Below, piece by piece: positions 50,426 to 58,459 of a stretch of 64,000 nucleotides of DNA. Source of the stretch: Clostridium sp. chh4-2 (GTDB lineage Bacteria > Bacillota > Clostridia > Lachnospirales > Lachnospiraceae). The stretch spans positions 344,428 through 408,427 of the forward strand of contig NZ_PKUU01000001.1 in assembly GCF_002899675.1 (NCBI RefSeq). The letters are read 5' to 3'. A model generated the notes under the pieces. The model was not told where the DNA came from. It made no database searches and saw nothing but the letters and a program-made list of their open reading frames with translations. Made by a program: the position numbers and the translations under genes. Position 1 is the first letter of the stretch, and each line of letters begins with the position of its first letter.

Positions 50426-51307
50426 TTAATGAGTCGCTTTTGTTAAAAGTTCCTTCAATTCCTCCACAGTAAACAGATAATTCTTATTACAGAAATGACA
50501 GTTCACTTCCACGGTCTCCCCTTCATCAATCATCTGGGAAAGTTCTTTTCTTCCGATGCTGATAAGGGCTTTTTCCACTCTCTGCTTTTCGCAGTTGCAG
50601 TAAAAGCGCGTATCCATCTTCTCCGTAATCTCCAAGTTAAATTCCCCAAGGATATGCTCCAGAATCATCTCCGGCGTTTTCCCTTCGTCCAGCAGGGATG
50701 TGATGGATGAAATCTCACCCAGCTTTGTTTCCAGGCCGCTTATGATCTCCTCAGAAGCTCCCGGCATCAGCTGGATAATAAATCCGCCCGCCTGTCTCAC
50801 CGTATTGTCCTTATTCATCAAAACACCAAGGGCCACGGAAGAAGGCGTCTGCTCTGAAGTCGCATAATAATACGTTAAATCTTCGGCAATCTCACCAGTG
50901 ACAAGAATCGTCTGCCCAACATAAGGCTCTTTTAATCCGATATCCTGAATTACGCTTAAAACGCCCACTCCAAGCGCTCCGCCCACATCCAGTTTTCCTT
51001 TGGAATTAGGAGGAAGCATAACGGACGGATTAAATACGTAACCTTTTACATTTCCTTTGGAATCAGCGGTCACCGTAAGGCCTTCAATCGGCCCGTCTCC
51101 CTGAATCTTTATGGTCAAAAGATCGTCATTTCCCTTCATCATGGACCCCATCATTCCGCCTGCGGTCAAAAGGCGTCCCAAAGCAGCCGTTGCCACCGGG
51201 CTTGTATTATGAAGTGATCTGGCCAGTTCCACCAGTTCTTTTGTTGTCGATGCAAACGCGCGGATCTGTCCGTCCGCCGCTGTCGCTCTGATTATATAAT
51301 CTGACAT
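50426..51307 (-). CDS. hslO: Redox-regulated chaperone Hsp33
   Basis: A 293-aa cytosolic holdase activated by oxidation. The N-terminal core begins DYIIRATAADGQIRAFA. A stretch GALGVGVLSVIQDIG is typical. The zinc redox switch is Cys-x-Cys (FYCNCEK, about 237-239) and Cys-x2-Cys (CHFCNKN, about 270-273). The start is preceded by a GC mini-hairpin and GCGAGG. It relates to oxidative-stress defence in this presumed anaerobe. Confidence 0.96.
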   Translation of the reverse strand: MSDYIIRATAADGQIRAFASTTKELVELARSLHNTSPVATAALGRLLTAGGMMGSMMKGNDDLLTIKIQGDGPIEGLTVTADSKGNVKGYVFNPSVMLPPNSKGKLDVGGALGVGVLSVIQDIGLKEPYVGQTILVTGEIAEDLTYYYATSEQTPSSVALGVLMNKDNTVRQAGGFIIQLMPGASEEIISGLETKLGEISSITSLLDEGKTPEMILEHILGEFNLEITEKMDTRFYCNCEKQRVEKALISIGRKELSQMIDEGETVEVNCHFCNKNYLFTVEELKELLTKATH

Positions 51308-51341
51308 AATTTCCTCGCATTCCGCCGTCTGAAAACGGCTC
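51308..51341 (-). promoter_or_regulatory. GC mini-hairpin abutting the hslO ribosome-binding site
   Basis: GAGCCGTTTTCAGACGGC pairs GCCGT with ACGGC and continues GGAATGCGAGGAAATT to ATG. It matches the -CGGCGGAATG-GAGG- pattern seen before the methyltransferase gene and others. Confidence 0.5.
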
Positions 51342-51349
51342 TTCTATTA

Positions 51350-52102
51350 TTATTTTCCGGATTCTCTCGCAATCACATAAACGCGCTCGCTGTCTTCCAC
51401 CGGTTTTTCCCTGGTAAATGCATCATAACATTCCACAAATTCCAGGCCGGATTCCTTTAAAGCCCGACGAATCTCATCCAGGCTATAGGCTCTTTGATAA
51501 TGCACCTCTTCGTATTTCCGGTACAGACCTTCTTTTTCTTTAATGAAAAGGGTAAGGTCATATTCATTCAAATGTTCTTCTTCGTCGTAAAAGTTATCCC
51601 AGATAAAGCTTCCCTCATCCCGGTTCTCTGCAATCGTGGAATCCGCCAGCAGTTCTCTGTACTTATACTCCGTATTCAAATCAAAGATAAAAATTCCTCC
51701 CGGGTCCAGATAGTTATTTACCAGTTTAAATACCTCAACCAGGTCTTCATACGTCAGAATATAATTCATGGAATCACAGATGCTCACTACAGCCGCAACC
51801 GTGCCGTAAAGCTCAAATTCCCTCATATCCTGTAAAAGGTAAAGAATATCCCTGCCGGATTCCGCCTTTTTATCCAGCGCGATCTCCAGCATTTCTTCCG
51901 AATTATCGATGCCGATCATATCATATCCGGCTTCGGATAACTGCTCGGTCAGGCTGCCCGTTCCGCATCCCATATCCAGAACAAGGCCTTTATCAATCCC
52001 ATATTCCTTTAGAAGCCCTGTCAGGTATTCACACCACTCCCCATATGGAATGTTGTCCATAAACATATCATAAACTGCAGCAAAGCTTGTATATTCATCC
52101 AT
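51350..52102 (-). CDS. Class I SAM-dependent methyltransferase
   Basis: A 250-aa cytosolic methyltransferase. I chose ATG 52102 (MDEYTSFAAVYDMFMD), with TGAGG 7 bases upstream; a longer frame from 52147 lacks a site. Motif I is VLDMGCGTGSLTEQL (about residues 41-55), then GIDNSEEMLEIA and a motif near LYLLQDMREFEL. The tail EPVEDSERVYVIARE is typical of small-molecule or protein methyltransferases of the YqeM-like group. The substrate is unknown. It ends 43 bases before the hslO start and may be co-transcribed with it. Confidence 0.85.
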   Translation of the reverse strand: MDEYTSFAAVYDMFMDNIPYGEWCEYLTGLLKEYGIDKGLVLDMGCGTGSLTEQLSEAGYDMIGIDNSEEMLEIALDKKAESGRDILYLLQDMREFELYGTVAAVVSICDSMNYILTYEDLVEVFKLVNNYLDPGGIFIFDLNTEYKYRELLADSTIAENRDEGSFIWDNFYDEEEHLNEYDLTLFIKEKEGLYRKYEEVHYQRAYSLDEIRRALKESGLEFVECYDAFTREKPVEDSERVYVIARESGK

Positions 52103-52133
52103 ACGATACCTCATTCCGCCGCATTTAACAGCA
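52103..52133 (-). promoter_or_regulatory. GC mini-hairpin abutting the methyltransferase ribosome-binding site
   Basis: GCTGTTAAATGCGGCGGAATGAGGTATCGT, then ATG (written in two parts: GCTGTTAAATGCGGC and GGAATGAGG). GCTG can pair with CGGC including one G-T pair. Confidence 0.4.
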
Positions 52134-52150
52134 TAAGTTTTAACCACATT

Positions 52151-52257
52151 ATCATATCAATTTTTTCTTATAAAATCAACCAATAATCAAATTTGTCAGC
52201 AGTTCCGCCTTCCGCCGGAAAGTCGCGCTTGATTATTGGTTCCGTATTCCTTATACT
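52151..52257. promoter_or_regulatory. Divergent promoters with a 12-bp inverted repeat
   Basis: Minus strand: TTGATT-17-TATGAT (52151-52179) for the methyltransferase. Plus strand: TTGATT-17-TATACT (52229-52257) for the membrane protein. The perfect arms ACCAATAATCAA (52179-52190) and TTGATTATTGGT (52229-52240) overlap both -35 boxes, and the 38 bases between hold an inner GC repeat TTCCGCCTTCCGCCGGAA. One bound dimer or a looped pair could control both genes. Confidence 0.65.
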
Positions 52258-52291
52258 TATAGGAAGAATAAAAGAAGGAAAAATTACACCT

Positions 52292-52894
52292 ATGAAAAGA
52301 ACCCCAACCAGAACTAACGTAAAAAAACTGCTGTTAAAAAGACTAATCCTGCCTGTCTTTCTGCTGCTTCTCTGCGCCGCCATTTTCCTGTCACTTCCAG
52401 TCCATAATTATACCTCTCCAAGAACATTGGACCCGGAAGATCTCATGGAACAGGTTTACGATAAAAATGCGCCTTACGTTACACTGACCGCCGGCACCTT
52501 ATATTACACCGGCTTCGATTACCAGCATAATGGAAAACTGAAAGGCCATTATTACTACACCCTGAACCAGGAACGATGCCAGTTTTACCTTTTAAAAAGC
52601 CAGGGAAACCAAAATCCTCCTGCCGTTTTAGAAAACACGGCAATCAAAGGAACGTTAAATCAATTTGACCAATCCCTCTATCAGACTTTAATCAGCCAGA
52701 TGGCCGGCAACCTGTCCTGGACAAGTCAGGAACTGGCATCCATGACCGTTCCCTATCTGATCTCCACAATCCCCAGCTACAAAATTCATCAGCTGATCCT
52801 GATGGGTGCGCTGGCATTCTGCGCATTGCTGGCTGTGGTTGATATTATAAGAAACTGCGTTCTGGCCTGCATCAGTCTCTCTTCACGGAAATGA
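52292..52894 (+). CDS. Putative membrane protein, 200 aa, unknown function
   Basis: I start it at ATG 52292 (MKRTPTRTNVKKLLLKR); an upstream frame from 52193 runs through the promoter. The ribosome site AAGAAGGA is rather distant. One helix lies near the N-terminus (LILPVFLLLLCAAIFLSL, about 18-35) and one at the C-terminus (LILMGALAFCALLAVVDII, about 168-186). Between them is an extracytoplasmic domain with YVTLTAGTLYYTGFDY and GHYYYTLNQERCQFYLLK, probably beta-rich. I do not recognise the family. It is divergent from the methyltransferase and convergent with glutaminase. Confidence 0.65.
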   Translation: MKRTPTRTNVKKLLLKRLILPVFLLLLCAAIFLSLPVHNYTSPRTLDPEDLMEQVYDKNAPYVTLTAGTLYYTGFDYQHNGKLKGHYYYTLNQERCQFYLLKSQGNQNPPAVLENTAIKGTLNQFDQSLYQTLISQMAGNLSWTSQELASMTVPYLISTIPSYKIHQLILMGALAFCALLAVVDIIRNCVLACISLSSRK

Positions 52895-52923
52895 CTGCTG
52901 ATCAAATCATACTTTATCTATGC

Positions 52924-53895
52924 TTAAAAAATACTGAGTTCTAATTTTTGCGAGAGGTATTCCAACATCTTTACCCCTCCGACGCTATTTCCTTTTTCGT
53001 CCAGTGCCGGTCCGAAGGCGCCGATTCCCATAACCCCCGGCACTACGGAAAGGATTCCGCCTCCGACTCCGCTTTTCGAAGGCAGTCCCACTTTCGCTGC
53101 AAATTCTCCGGACGCATCATACATGCCGCAGGTCACCATTAAAGACCTCACCAGTTTTAACACGTTTCCGGACATATACCGCTCCCCGGTCACGGGATCG
53201 CATCCGTTACCGGCTAAAACAGCTCCTAAAAATGAGATGTCACGGCTGCAGACCATGAGAGAGCAAAGGTGAAAATACACGTCCAAATGCTCTTCCACCT
53301 CTCCCTCCAGGATGCCGTTTGTCTTCATCATATAAGCCAGCGCCCGGTTCTTATCACCGGTCATCCGTTCTGATAAGAAAACGGCCTCATCAAACTTCAG
53401 TTCCGGATTCCCGCAAAGCTTTCTTGCAAATTTTAAAAACCGCTGGGTCCGGTCGTTAGCACAGTTCCCCTTGATACAGCTGCATACGACAATAGCGCCC
53501 GCATTGATCATCGGATTATAAGGTTTTCTGCTGGCCTTTTCCAGCCGTATAATGGAATTAAACGGATCTCCGGTAGGTTCCATTCCCACCTTTTCGAATA
53601 CCGCTTCCATCCCCATATCTTCCACAGCAAGGATCAAAGCAATCACTTTAGATATGCTCTGTAATGTAAAATGCTGTTCCCAATCCCCGTATCCAAACGC
53701 TTGATTGTCCGCGGTAATAATGCTGATTCCCAGCTGCATCGGGTTCGCCCCGGCAAGTTCAGGGATATAATCGGCCGGTTTTGCGCTGCCGAGAAAACTT
53801 CTCCCATAAGCAAGAGCCTTCTCCATCTCCTCTTTCAAATTTATAATCGTCTTTTGCCCAAACTCTGTCAATAAATAGTCCTTCCTGTTTTCCAT
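52924..53895 (-). CDS. glsA: Glutaminase A
   Basis: A 323-aa serine-dependent beta-lactamase-fold enzyme that hydrolyses glutamine to glutamate and ammonia. I chose ATG 53895 (MENRKDYLLTEFGQK), with GGGGAG 4 bases upstream. The catalytic Ser-x-x-Lys is in FTLQSISKVIAL (about 73-76). Other family marks are NPMINAGAIV, LSERMTGDKNRALAYMM, and KSGVGGGILSVVPG. Length is slightly above the usual 305-310. It supplies glutamate, consistent with amino-acid fermentation. Confidence 0.95.
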   Translation of the reverse strand: MENRKDYLLTEFGQKTIINLKEEMEKALAYGRSFLGSAKPADYIPELAGANPMQLGISIITADNQAFGYGDWEQHFTLQSISKVIALILAVEDMGMEAVFEKVGMEPTGDPFNSIIRLEKASRKPYNPMINAGAIVVCSCIKGNCANDRTQRFLKFARKLCGNPELKFDEAVFLSERMTGDKNRALAYMMKTNGILEGEVEEHLDVYFHLCSLMVCSRDISFLGAVLAGNGCDPVTGERYMSGNVLKLVRSLMVTCGMYDASGEFAAKVGLPSKSGVGGGILSVVPGVMGIGAFGPALDEKGNSVGGVKMLEYLSQKLELSIF

Positions 53896-53979
53896 CGTAC
53901 TCCCCAGTTCCTTTTCTCTATTATTTTTCATTCTCACAGCAGTCTTTTGGCAACAGTTCCGTCTTTGATGCCTGTGTTG

Positions 53980-54008
53980 TTGACTCTGTATAATTTTTCT
54001 TATATAAT
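53980..54008 (+). promoter_or_regulatory. Promoter of the LysR gene
   Basis: TTGACT (-35), exactly 17 bases, TATAAT (-10). A leader of about 75 bases runs to the GGCGGAAAGGAA region before ATG 54090. Confidence 0.75.
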
Positions 54009-54089
54009 ATCATTAATTTTGTCGACTATGGAAATACCTGCTGTTAATCCGGGTATAACCTGGAGATTATAGGCGGAAAGGAACTGCAT

Positions 54090-55025
54090 ATGAACTTCCA
54101 GCATCTTCAGTATGTAACAACCATCGAGGCCTGCGGATCCATATCCAAGGCTGCCAATAAATTGTACCTGTCACAGCCCTATATAAGCCGTATCCTTCAT
54201 GAATTGGAAAATGAACTGGGAATTATTATATTTGAACGTGGAAATGAAGGAGTCAAGCCCACCGAAGCTGGCGCCGAATTCCTTGTTCTCGCCAAAAAGC
54301 TTTTAAAAGATATGGACAGCCTGCAAAATTTATATAAAAACAGCGGCCAAAAGACCTGCCGCTTCACGCTGTCCATCACAAGATGTTCTCACGGAGTGGA
54401 TGCACTGGTACGCATGCTGGAAGAGATACAGGAAGAAGAAAAAATCCAGTTTAATATCCGTGAATCCACAAACTCAGAAGTTTTAAACGATATCTATGGT
54501 AAAGTTTCAGAACTGGGACTGGTCTGTATCGCAGATGCACAGACAGCTACCTTTCATCATCTGCTGAAAACCAAAGGAATATCTTCTAAATTCGTCTGCC
54601 GTCTGGAGCCGATGATCATACTCCGTAAGAACCACCCGCTCCTTTCCCGAAAAAAGAAGATCTGCCTGGATGACTTATATGAATACGGATTTGTTCTGGA
54701 CGATACCTCCGATTTTGACCTTGGTATTGATATGCTGTCTTACTATCATCTGGTAGACATGCAGCGGATTCAAAAGAAAATACTGGTAAACAGCCGTTCC
54801 GCCCTTCATAATCTGTTGACGCGCTCCGACTACGTAGGCGTCGGCATAAAAAGCACCCTGGATCAGGACACTCATTTAGGAATCGTATCCATACCGGTGG
54901 AGAAAGAGGATCTCCGCCCCGATTTAGGCAGCGCTTTCTATCTGGTATGGCTGAACGATACCCCCGAAAGCCCGGCCGCACGGTTGTACATAGACCGCAT
55001 GATGGAATGCTACGGCGACCGGTAA
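54090..55025 (+). CDS. LysR-family transcriptional regulator
   Basis: A 311-aa LysR regulator. The N-terminal helix-turn-helix reads MNFQHLQYVTTIEACGSISKAANKLYLSQPYISRILHELE (given only as a landmark: HTH about residues 1-60; key parts SISKAANKL and QPYISRIL). A linker helix and two periplasmic-binding-like subdomains follow (about 90-300), with ELGLVCIAD near 130. It is convergent with the MaoC gene and next to glutaminase, not divergent from a clear target. A role in controlling the neighbouring acyl-CoA genes is possible but only by proximity. Confidence 0.9.
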   Translation: MNFQHLQYVTTIEACGSISKAANKLYLSQPYISRILHELENELGIIIFERGNEGVKPTEAGAEFLVLAKKLLKDMDSLQNLYKNSGQKTCRFTLSITRCSHGVDALVRMLEEIQEEEKIQFNIRESTNSEVLNDIYGKVSELGLVCIADAQTATFHHLLKTKGISSKFVCRLEPMIILRKNHPLLSRKKKICLDDLYEYGFVLDDTSDFDLGIDMLSYYHLVDMQRIQKKILVNSRSALHNLLTRSDYVGVGIKSTLDQDTHLGIVSIPVEKEDLRPDLGSAFYLVWLNDTPESPAARLYIDRMMECYGDR

Positions 55026-55043
55026 AATCCTCTCAAACAAAAA

Positions 55044-55084
55044 GTTCCTGCAGAGCGCCATTGAAACCGGCATTCTGCAGGAAC
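55044..55084. terminator. Bidirectional terminator between lysR and the MaoC gene
   Basis: GTTCCTGCAGA and TCTGCAGGAAC form a perfect 11-bp stem with a 19-base loop. CTTTATT follows on the plus strand and a T-rich run (TTTTTGTTTG) on the minus strand, so it can end both convergent transcripts. Confidence 0.85.
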
Positions 55085-55092
55085 CGTTCTCT

Positions 55093-55548
55093 TTATTCCT
55101 TACTCTTCATCATAATCACCCATTCGGATTCCGTGATTACTTTTCCCTCCTGATTGATCAGTTTTGCATCATATTTGGCAATTCCTCTTCCAGGTTTCTT
55201 GCTGTGTCTCACTTCCGTCGTGGAAAATTCCAGATGTACGGTGTCTCCAATGCATAAAGGAGCCGTATACTTAATAGACAATTCCAAAAATGCGATCGTA
55301 GTTCCCTCAAATAATCCCGTCTGATTGGACAATCCTGTCATAATAACAGGCCCCAGCATTCCATGGGCAACCCGTTTTCCAAACATGTTATTTTTACCGA
55401 ACTCTTCATCCATATGAAGCGGATTAAAATCTCCGGATAATCCTGCGAAATTCACCACATCCGACTCGGTAATCGTTCTTCCGCAGCTCTCATATACTTT
55501 GCCGATCTCAAAATCTTCCAGGTATAACCCTCTGTCCACATGTGCCAT
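55093..55548 (-). CDS. MaoC-family (R)-specific enoyl-CoA hydratase-like protein
   Basis: A 151-aa single hot-dog protein. It has the hydratase-2 motif with the Asp/His dyad in FAGLSGDFNPLHMDEEF (Asp about 40, His about 45) and GKRVAHGMLG. It would add or remove water on an enoyl-CoA or 3-hydroxyacyl-CoA in the cytosol. It begins 2 bases after the stop of the CoA-transferase gene, so the two work in one operon: activation of an acid to its CoA ester and hydration/dehydration. Confidence 0.9.
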   Translation of the reverse strand: MAHVDRGLYLEDFEIGKVYESCGRTITESDVVNFAGLSGDFNPLHMDEEFGKNNMFGKRVAHGMLGPVIMTGLSNQTGLFEGTTIAFLELSIKYTAPLCIGDTVHLEFSTTEVRHSKKPGRGIAKYDAKLINQEGKVITESEWVIMMKSKE

Positions 55549-55550
55549 AA

Positions 55551-57122
55551 TTAATTATCCCCCTTTGTAATTATATCTTTTAAGCCCATCAGCCCTTCTT
55601 CAAATATCCTGGAATCCATAAGTTTTACCTCTTCCACAATCGGTTTAAATTCCAGATAAGGAAGAATGTCCTTATCAATATCGATTCCCGGCGCCACTTC
55701 GATCAGCTTCAATCCCTCTTTCACAAGCTGGAATACACAGCGTTCCGTGATAAACAGCACCTTCTGCCCTTTTTTCAGACTGAATTCAGAACTAAATGTT
55801 ACCTGCTCAATGGAAGATTTAAACTTTTTACGCTTTCCTTCATTGACAATCACAACTTTTCCGTCCTCCAGCCTCATCTGGAAGCCTCCGGCCGTCAGAG
55901 TTCCGCAGAACATAATATGATTCGTCGATTGGGAAATGTCCACAAAGCCGCCGCATCCTGCGATTCTGGTTCCAAAACGGCTGACATTTACATCACCCTT
56001 TTCATTCACCTCTGCGAATCCCAGATAGGTCACATTTAAATTACCGCCGTTATAGTAGTCAAATTGGGAAGTCATCGGAAGCGCCGCCCATGCGTTGACA
56101 GCAGAACCAAAATCCTGTCCTCCGGTAGGCACTCCGCCCACCAGGCCGCTTTCGATGGTCAGAATCATCTGATCGCCGATCCCCTCTTCGTTGGCAACCG
56201 CCGCAACTCCTTCAGGAATCCCGATTCCCAAGTTAACCACCGAATTGGGCTCCAGTTCCATGGCCGCCCGTCTCGCAATCACCTTTCTCTCATCCAGAGG
56301 AATGCTTCCGAAGCCTACGCCGCCTTTTCTGTAATGACCGGAAAGAACCGGATCATAGTAAGAACCCGGAGTCTGTCTGTGATACTCCACAGGATCGCTG
56401 CACACCACAACCGCATCTACCAGGTTGCCAGGTATCACAACCTGGCTTCTGTCCAGTGAACCGGCCGCCACATAATTCTTAACCTGTACAATCACCTTGC
56501 CGCCGCACGCCTTTACTGCAAGAGCCACGTCTAAGGAATCGATATATGCGGATTCCTCCTCCATGCTGATATTGCCCAGTTCATCCGCCGTTGTACCGCG
56601 TATCAGGCCGATATCCAGTTTCGGAGTTTTATATAAAAGATATTCTTCCCCGCAGATATCCAACAGCTCTACAATATCTTCTTTTGTCACATCATTCATC
56701 TTGCCGCCCTGAAGTCTGGGATCGCAGAATGTATTCAAACCGATCTTGGTGATCTCCCCCACTTTTCCGGCAGCAGCCGCACGGTACATATGTGCGATAA
56801 CTCCCTGAGGGAAGTTGTACGCCTCGATCTTATTCGTATTGGTCAGCTCGATCATACGGGAATTATTAGCAAAATGGCCTGTGATATAGCGCTTAAAAAG
56901 CCCTTCATAGCTCATCTCGTAGATCGCCTGATCTTTATTGTTCCCCATACCGGCTGCCTGCATCAAAGTCAGATTTTTAGGACTGTTTGTTTCTAAATAC
57001 TGTTCCCCCAGTCTGACCATAATCTCTCTCGCAACCGTTGCCAGCATAAACCCCGATACTGCCACTCCGTCATTGTCTTTAATCAATGCCAGAGCTTCCT
57101 TCATCTCCACACGTTTCCCCAT
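55551..57122 (-). CDS. Family I acyl-CoA:acetate CoA-transferase (YdiF/Pct-like)
   Basis: A 523-aa fused alpha-beta CoA-transferase. The start is ATG 57122 (MGKRVEMKEALALIK), with AGGAGG 8 bases upstream. The first half holds GMGNNKDQAIYEMSYEGL and the second half VNLGIGIPEGVAAVAN followed by the catalytic Glu in LTIESGLVGGVPTGG (about residue 325). This is the pattern of propionate/acetoacetate CoA-transferases of the YdiF type. It moves CoA between short-chain acids through a glutamyl-CoA intermediate. The strong promoter at 57213-57241 and coupling to the MaoC gene suggest a two-gene operon. Confidence 0.92.
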   Translation of the reverse strand: MGKRVEMKEALALIKDNDGVAVSGFMLATVAREIMVRLGEQYLETNSPKNLTLMQAAGMGNNKDQAIYEMSYEGLFKRYITGHFANNSRMIELTNTNKIEAYNFPQGVIAHMYRAAAAGKVGEITKIGLNTFCDPRLQGGKMNDVTKEDIVELLDICGEEYLLYKTPKLDIGLIRGTTADELGNISMEEESAYIDSLDVALAVKACGGKVIVQVKNYVAAGSLDRSQVVIPGNLVDAVVVCSDPVEYHRQTPGSYYDPVLSGHYRKGGVGFGSIPLDERKVIARRAAMELEPNSVVNLGIGIPEGVAAVANEEGIGDQMILTIESGLVGGVPTGGQDFGSAVNAWAALPMTSQFDYYNGGNLNVTYLGFAEVNEKGDVNVSRFGTRIAGCGGFVDISQSTNHIMFCGTLTAGGFQMRLEDGKVVIVNEGKRKKFKSSIEQVTFSSEFSLKKGQKVLFITERCVFQLVKEGLKLIEVAPGIDIDKDILPYLEFKPIVEEVKLMDSRIFEEGLMGLKDIITKGDN

Positions 57123-57172
57123 CACTTACCTCCTGAATGCTGTTTTTCTGTTCTTGCATACCATATCCTACA

Positions 57173-57202
57173 TGTTTATATCGACATAAATATGTATAAA
57201 CA
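57173..57202. promoter_or_regulatory. Inverted repeat in the CoA-transferase leader
   Basis: TGTTTATA and TATAAACA, a perfect 8-bp inverted repeat with a 14-base gap, just downstream of the promoter at 57213-57241 on the minus strand. It is a possible operator; the regulator is unknown. Confidence 0.45.
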
Positions 57203-57212
57203 CATATTATTA

Positions 57213-57241
57213 ATTATAGCTTACATCACATTCTTTTTCAA
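57213..57241 (-). promoter_or_regulatory. Promoter of the CoA-transferase-MaoC operon
   Basis: TTGAAA (-35), exactly 17 bases, TATAAT (-10) on the minus strand. Confidence 0.8.
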
Positions 57242-57353
57242 CAGAAGTTTCCCGGTAAATCTCATAGACAGGGCCCGTCCGCTCTGGTATAATTTTAATC
57301 ATGGGGCGGCATCATTCTGCCCTTATATAACAAGATGAACCGGGGTATAAAAC

Positions 57354-58430
57354 ATGACTTACTACACAGCAGATGAACTGCAGGAAACCTATAATTTCAG
57401 AAGTGCTTCTGATTCTGAAGATGCTGTAATCCAGCAATTTCTCATAACGGTCCAGGATCTCCCATCTAAAGACAATAAACTCGATTATTTTTTCAAAAAG
57501 GCGGCGCCTGTTATCGTGATCGCAGTCTTTTTGTTCAGCATTTATTCCGGAATTACCAGTGGATTTAATCTTGGACTGGCCCTGCTCCCCGTCATGCTGG
57601 TGGCCATCTACGGAGTACAGATGTTCCAGGTTTACAAACAGAAATGGAATTCTTCCGGCATAAAACATAACTTCAGCAAACATGGAAACCATTTCCTTCT
57701 GGCTTCCGCCGTATGCAATGATAAATCAATTAAAAAAGCCGCCTTCGGCCGCAGTACCTATCTCTTAAAGGGAAAAAGTTCCGGCGGGCAGGCGATGGAG
57801 GAAATTCCCGTTATCAAACCCCATTATGACATGATGCAAAGCGGATCGCATTTTAATATAATTGCCGCCGCACACGATAACGGATATCAGGTTTTCGCCC
57901 TCCCTCAAAGTATTTTTCCAACGCGCGTACCGCACTCCCATGCTAAGAAAAATGAGGCGGTGCCGGCCAAACCAAAGCGCCGCCGCATGGAACCTTCCGA
58001 CTGCGCGCTGGTTCAGAGCATGCAAAAAGAACGGATTCATATCCGCAATCAGCTCTATTTAAGAAATCAGCTGATCATTCTTTTCTGCCTGGCCGCGTTC
58101 TTTCTCTATCAGATTGTGACCGTCAATTCGGCCGGAATCACCCTTGGGCTGTTTATGCTGTTAGCTTATTCGCTCATCTTTCTGTCCAACTTTATACATG
58201 ACCACGGCATTGCAAAGGCTCTGAAGAAATATGACACCCTGTTCTGCGCGGACGCTTCCGCCTGTGTGATCCGGGACGGCAGCAGCTCCTTCGTAGAATT
58301 CCGTGACAGCACCGGTCAGATTCTTTTTACTACTTCATTGAAAGATGATGTCTTCTGGTTTCATACGGGAGATCGGGCGCTTCTCGTTTATTTCAATGAG
58401 AAAGACCCCATCGCATTTAAAAATATGTAA
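57354..58430 (+). CDS. Putative membrane protein, 358 aa, unknown function
   Basis: Four hydrophobic segments are visible in two pairs: about 52-68 and 74-92 (PVIVIAVFLFSIYSG; LGLALLPVMLVAIYG), then about 240-256 and 262-280 (LIILFCLAAFFLYQIV; LGLFMLLAYSLIFLS). Between them lies a basic cytoplasmic domain of about 140 residues with HSHAKKNEAVPAKPKRRRM. The C-terminal 70 residues look like a small beta-rich domain (FVEFRDSTGQILFTT). I do not recognise the family. It lies between a divergent CoA-transferase operon and a co-directional crotonase gene, 29 bases apart, so it may be co-transcribed with the latter. Confidence 0.65.
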   Translation: MTYYTADELQETYNFRSASDSEDAVIQQFLITVQDLPSKDNKLDYFFKKAAPVIVIAVFLFSIYSGITSGFNLGLALLPVMLVAIYGVQMFQVYKQKWNSSGIKHNFSKHGNHFLLASAVCNDKSIKKAAFGRSTYLLKGKSSGGQAMEEIPVIKPHYDMMQSGSHFNIIAAAHDNGYQVFALPQSIFPTRVPHSHAKKNEAVPAKPKRRRMEPSDCALVQSMQKERIHIRNQLYLRNQLIILFCLAAFFLYQIVTVNSAGITLGLFMLLAYSLIFLSNFIHDHGIAKALKKYDTLFCADASACVIRDGSSSFVEFRDSTGQILFTTSLKDDVFWFHTGDRALLVYFNEKDPIAFKNM

Positions 58431-58459
58431 TTATTTATCACAGAAAGGATGGTTTTTAT

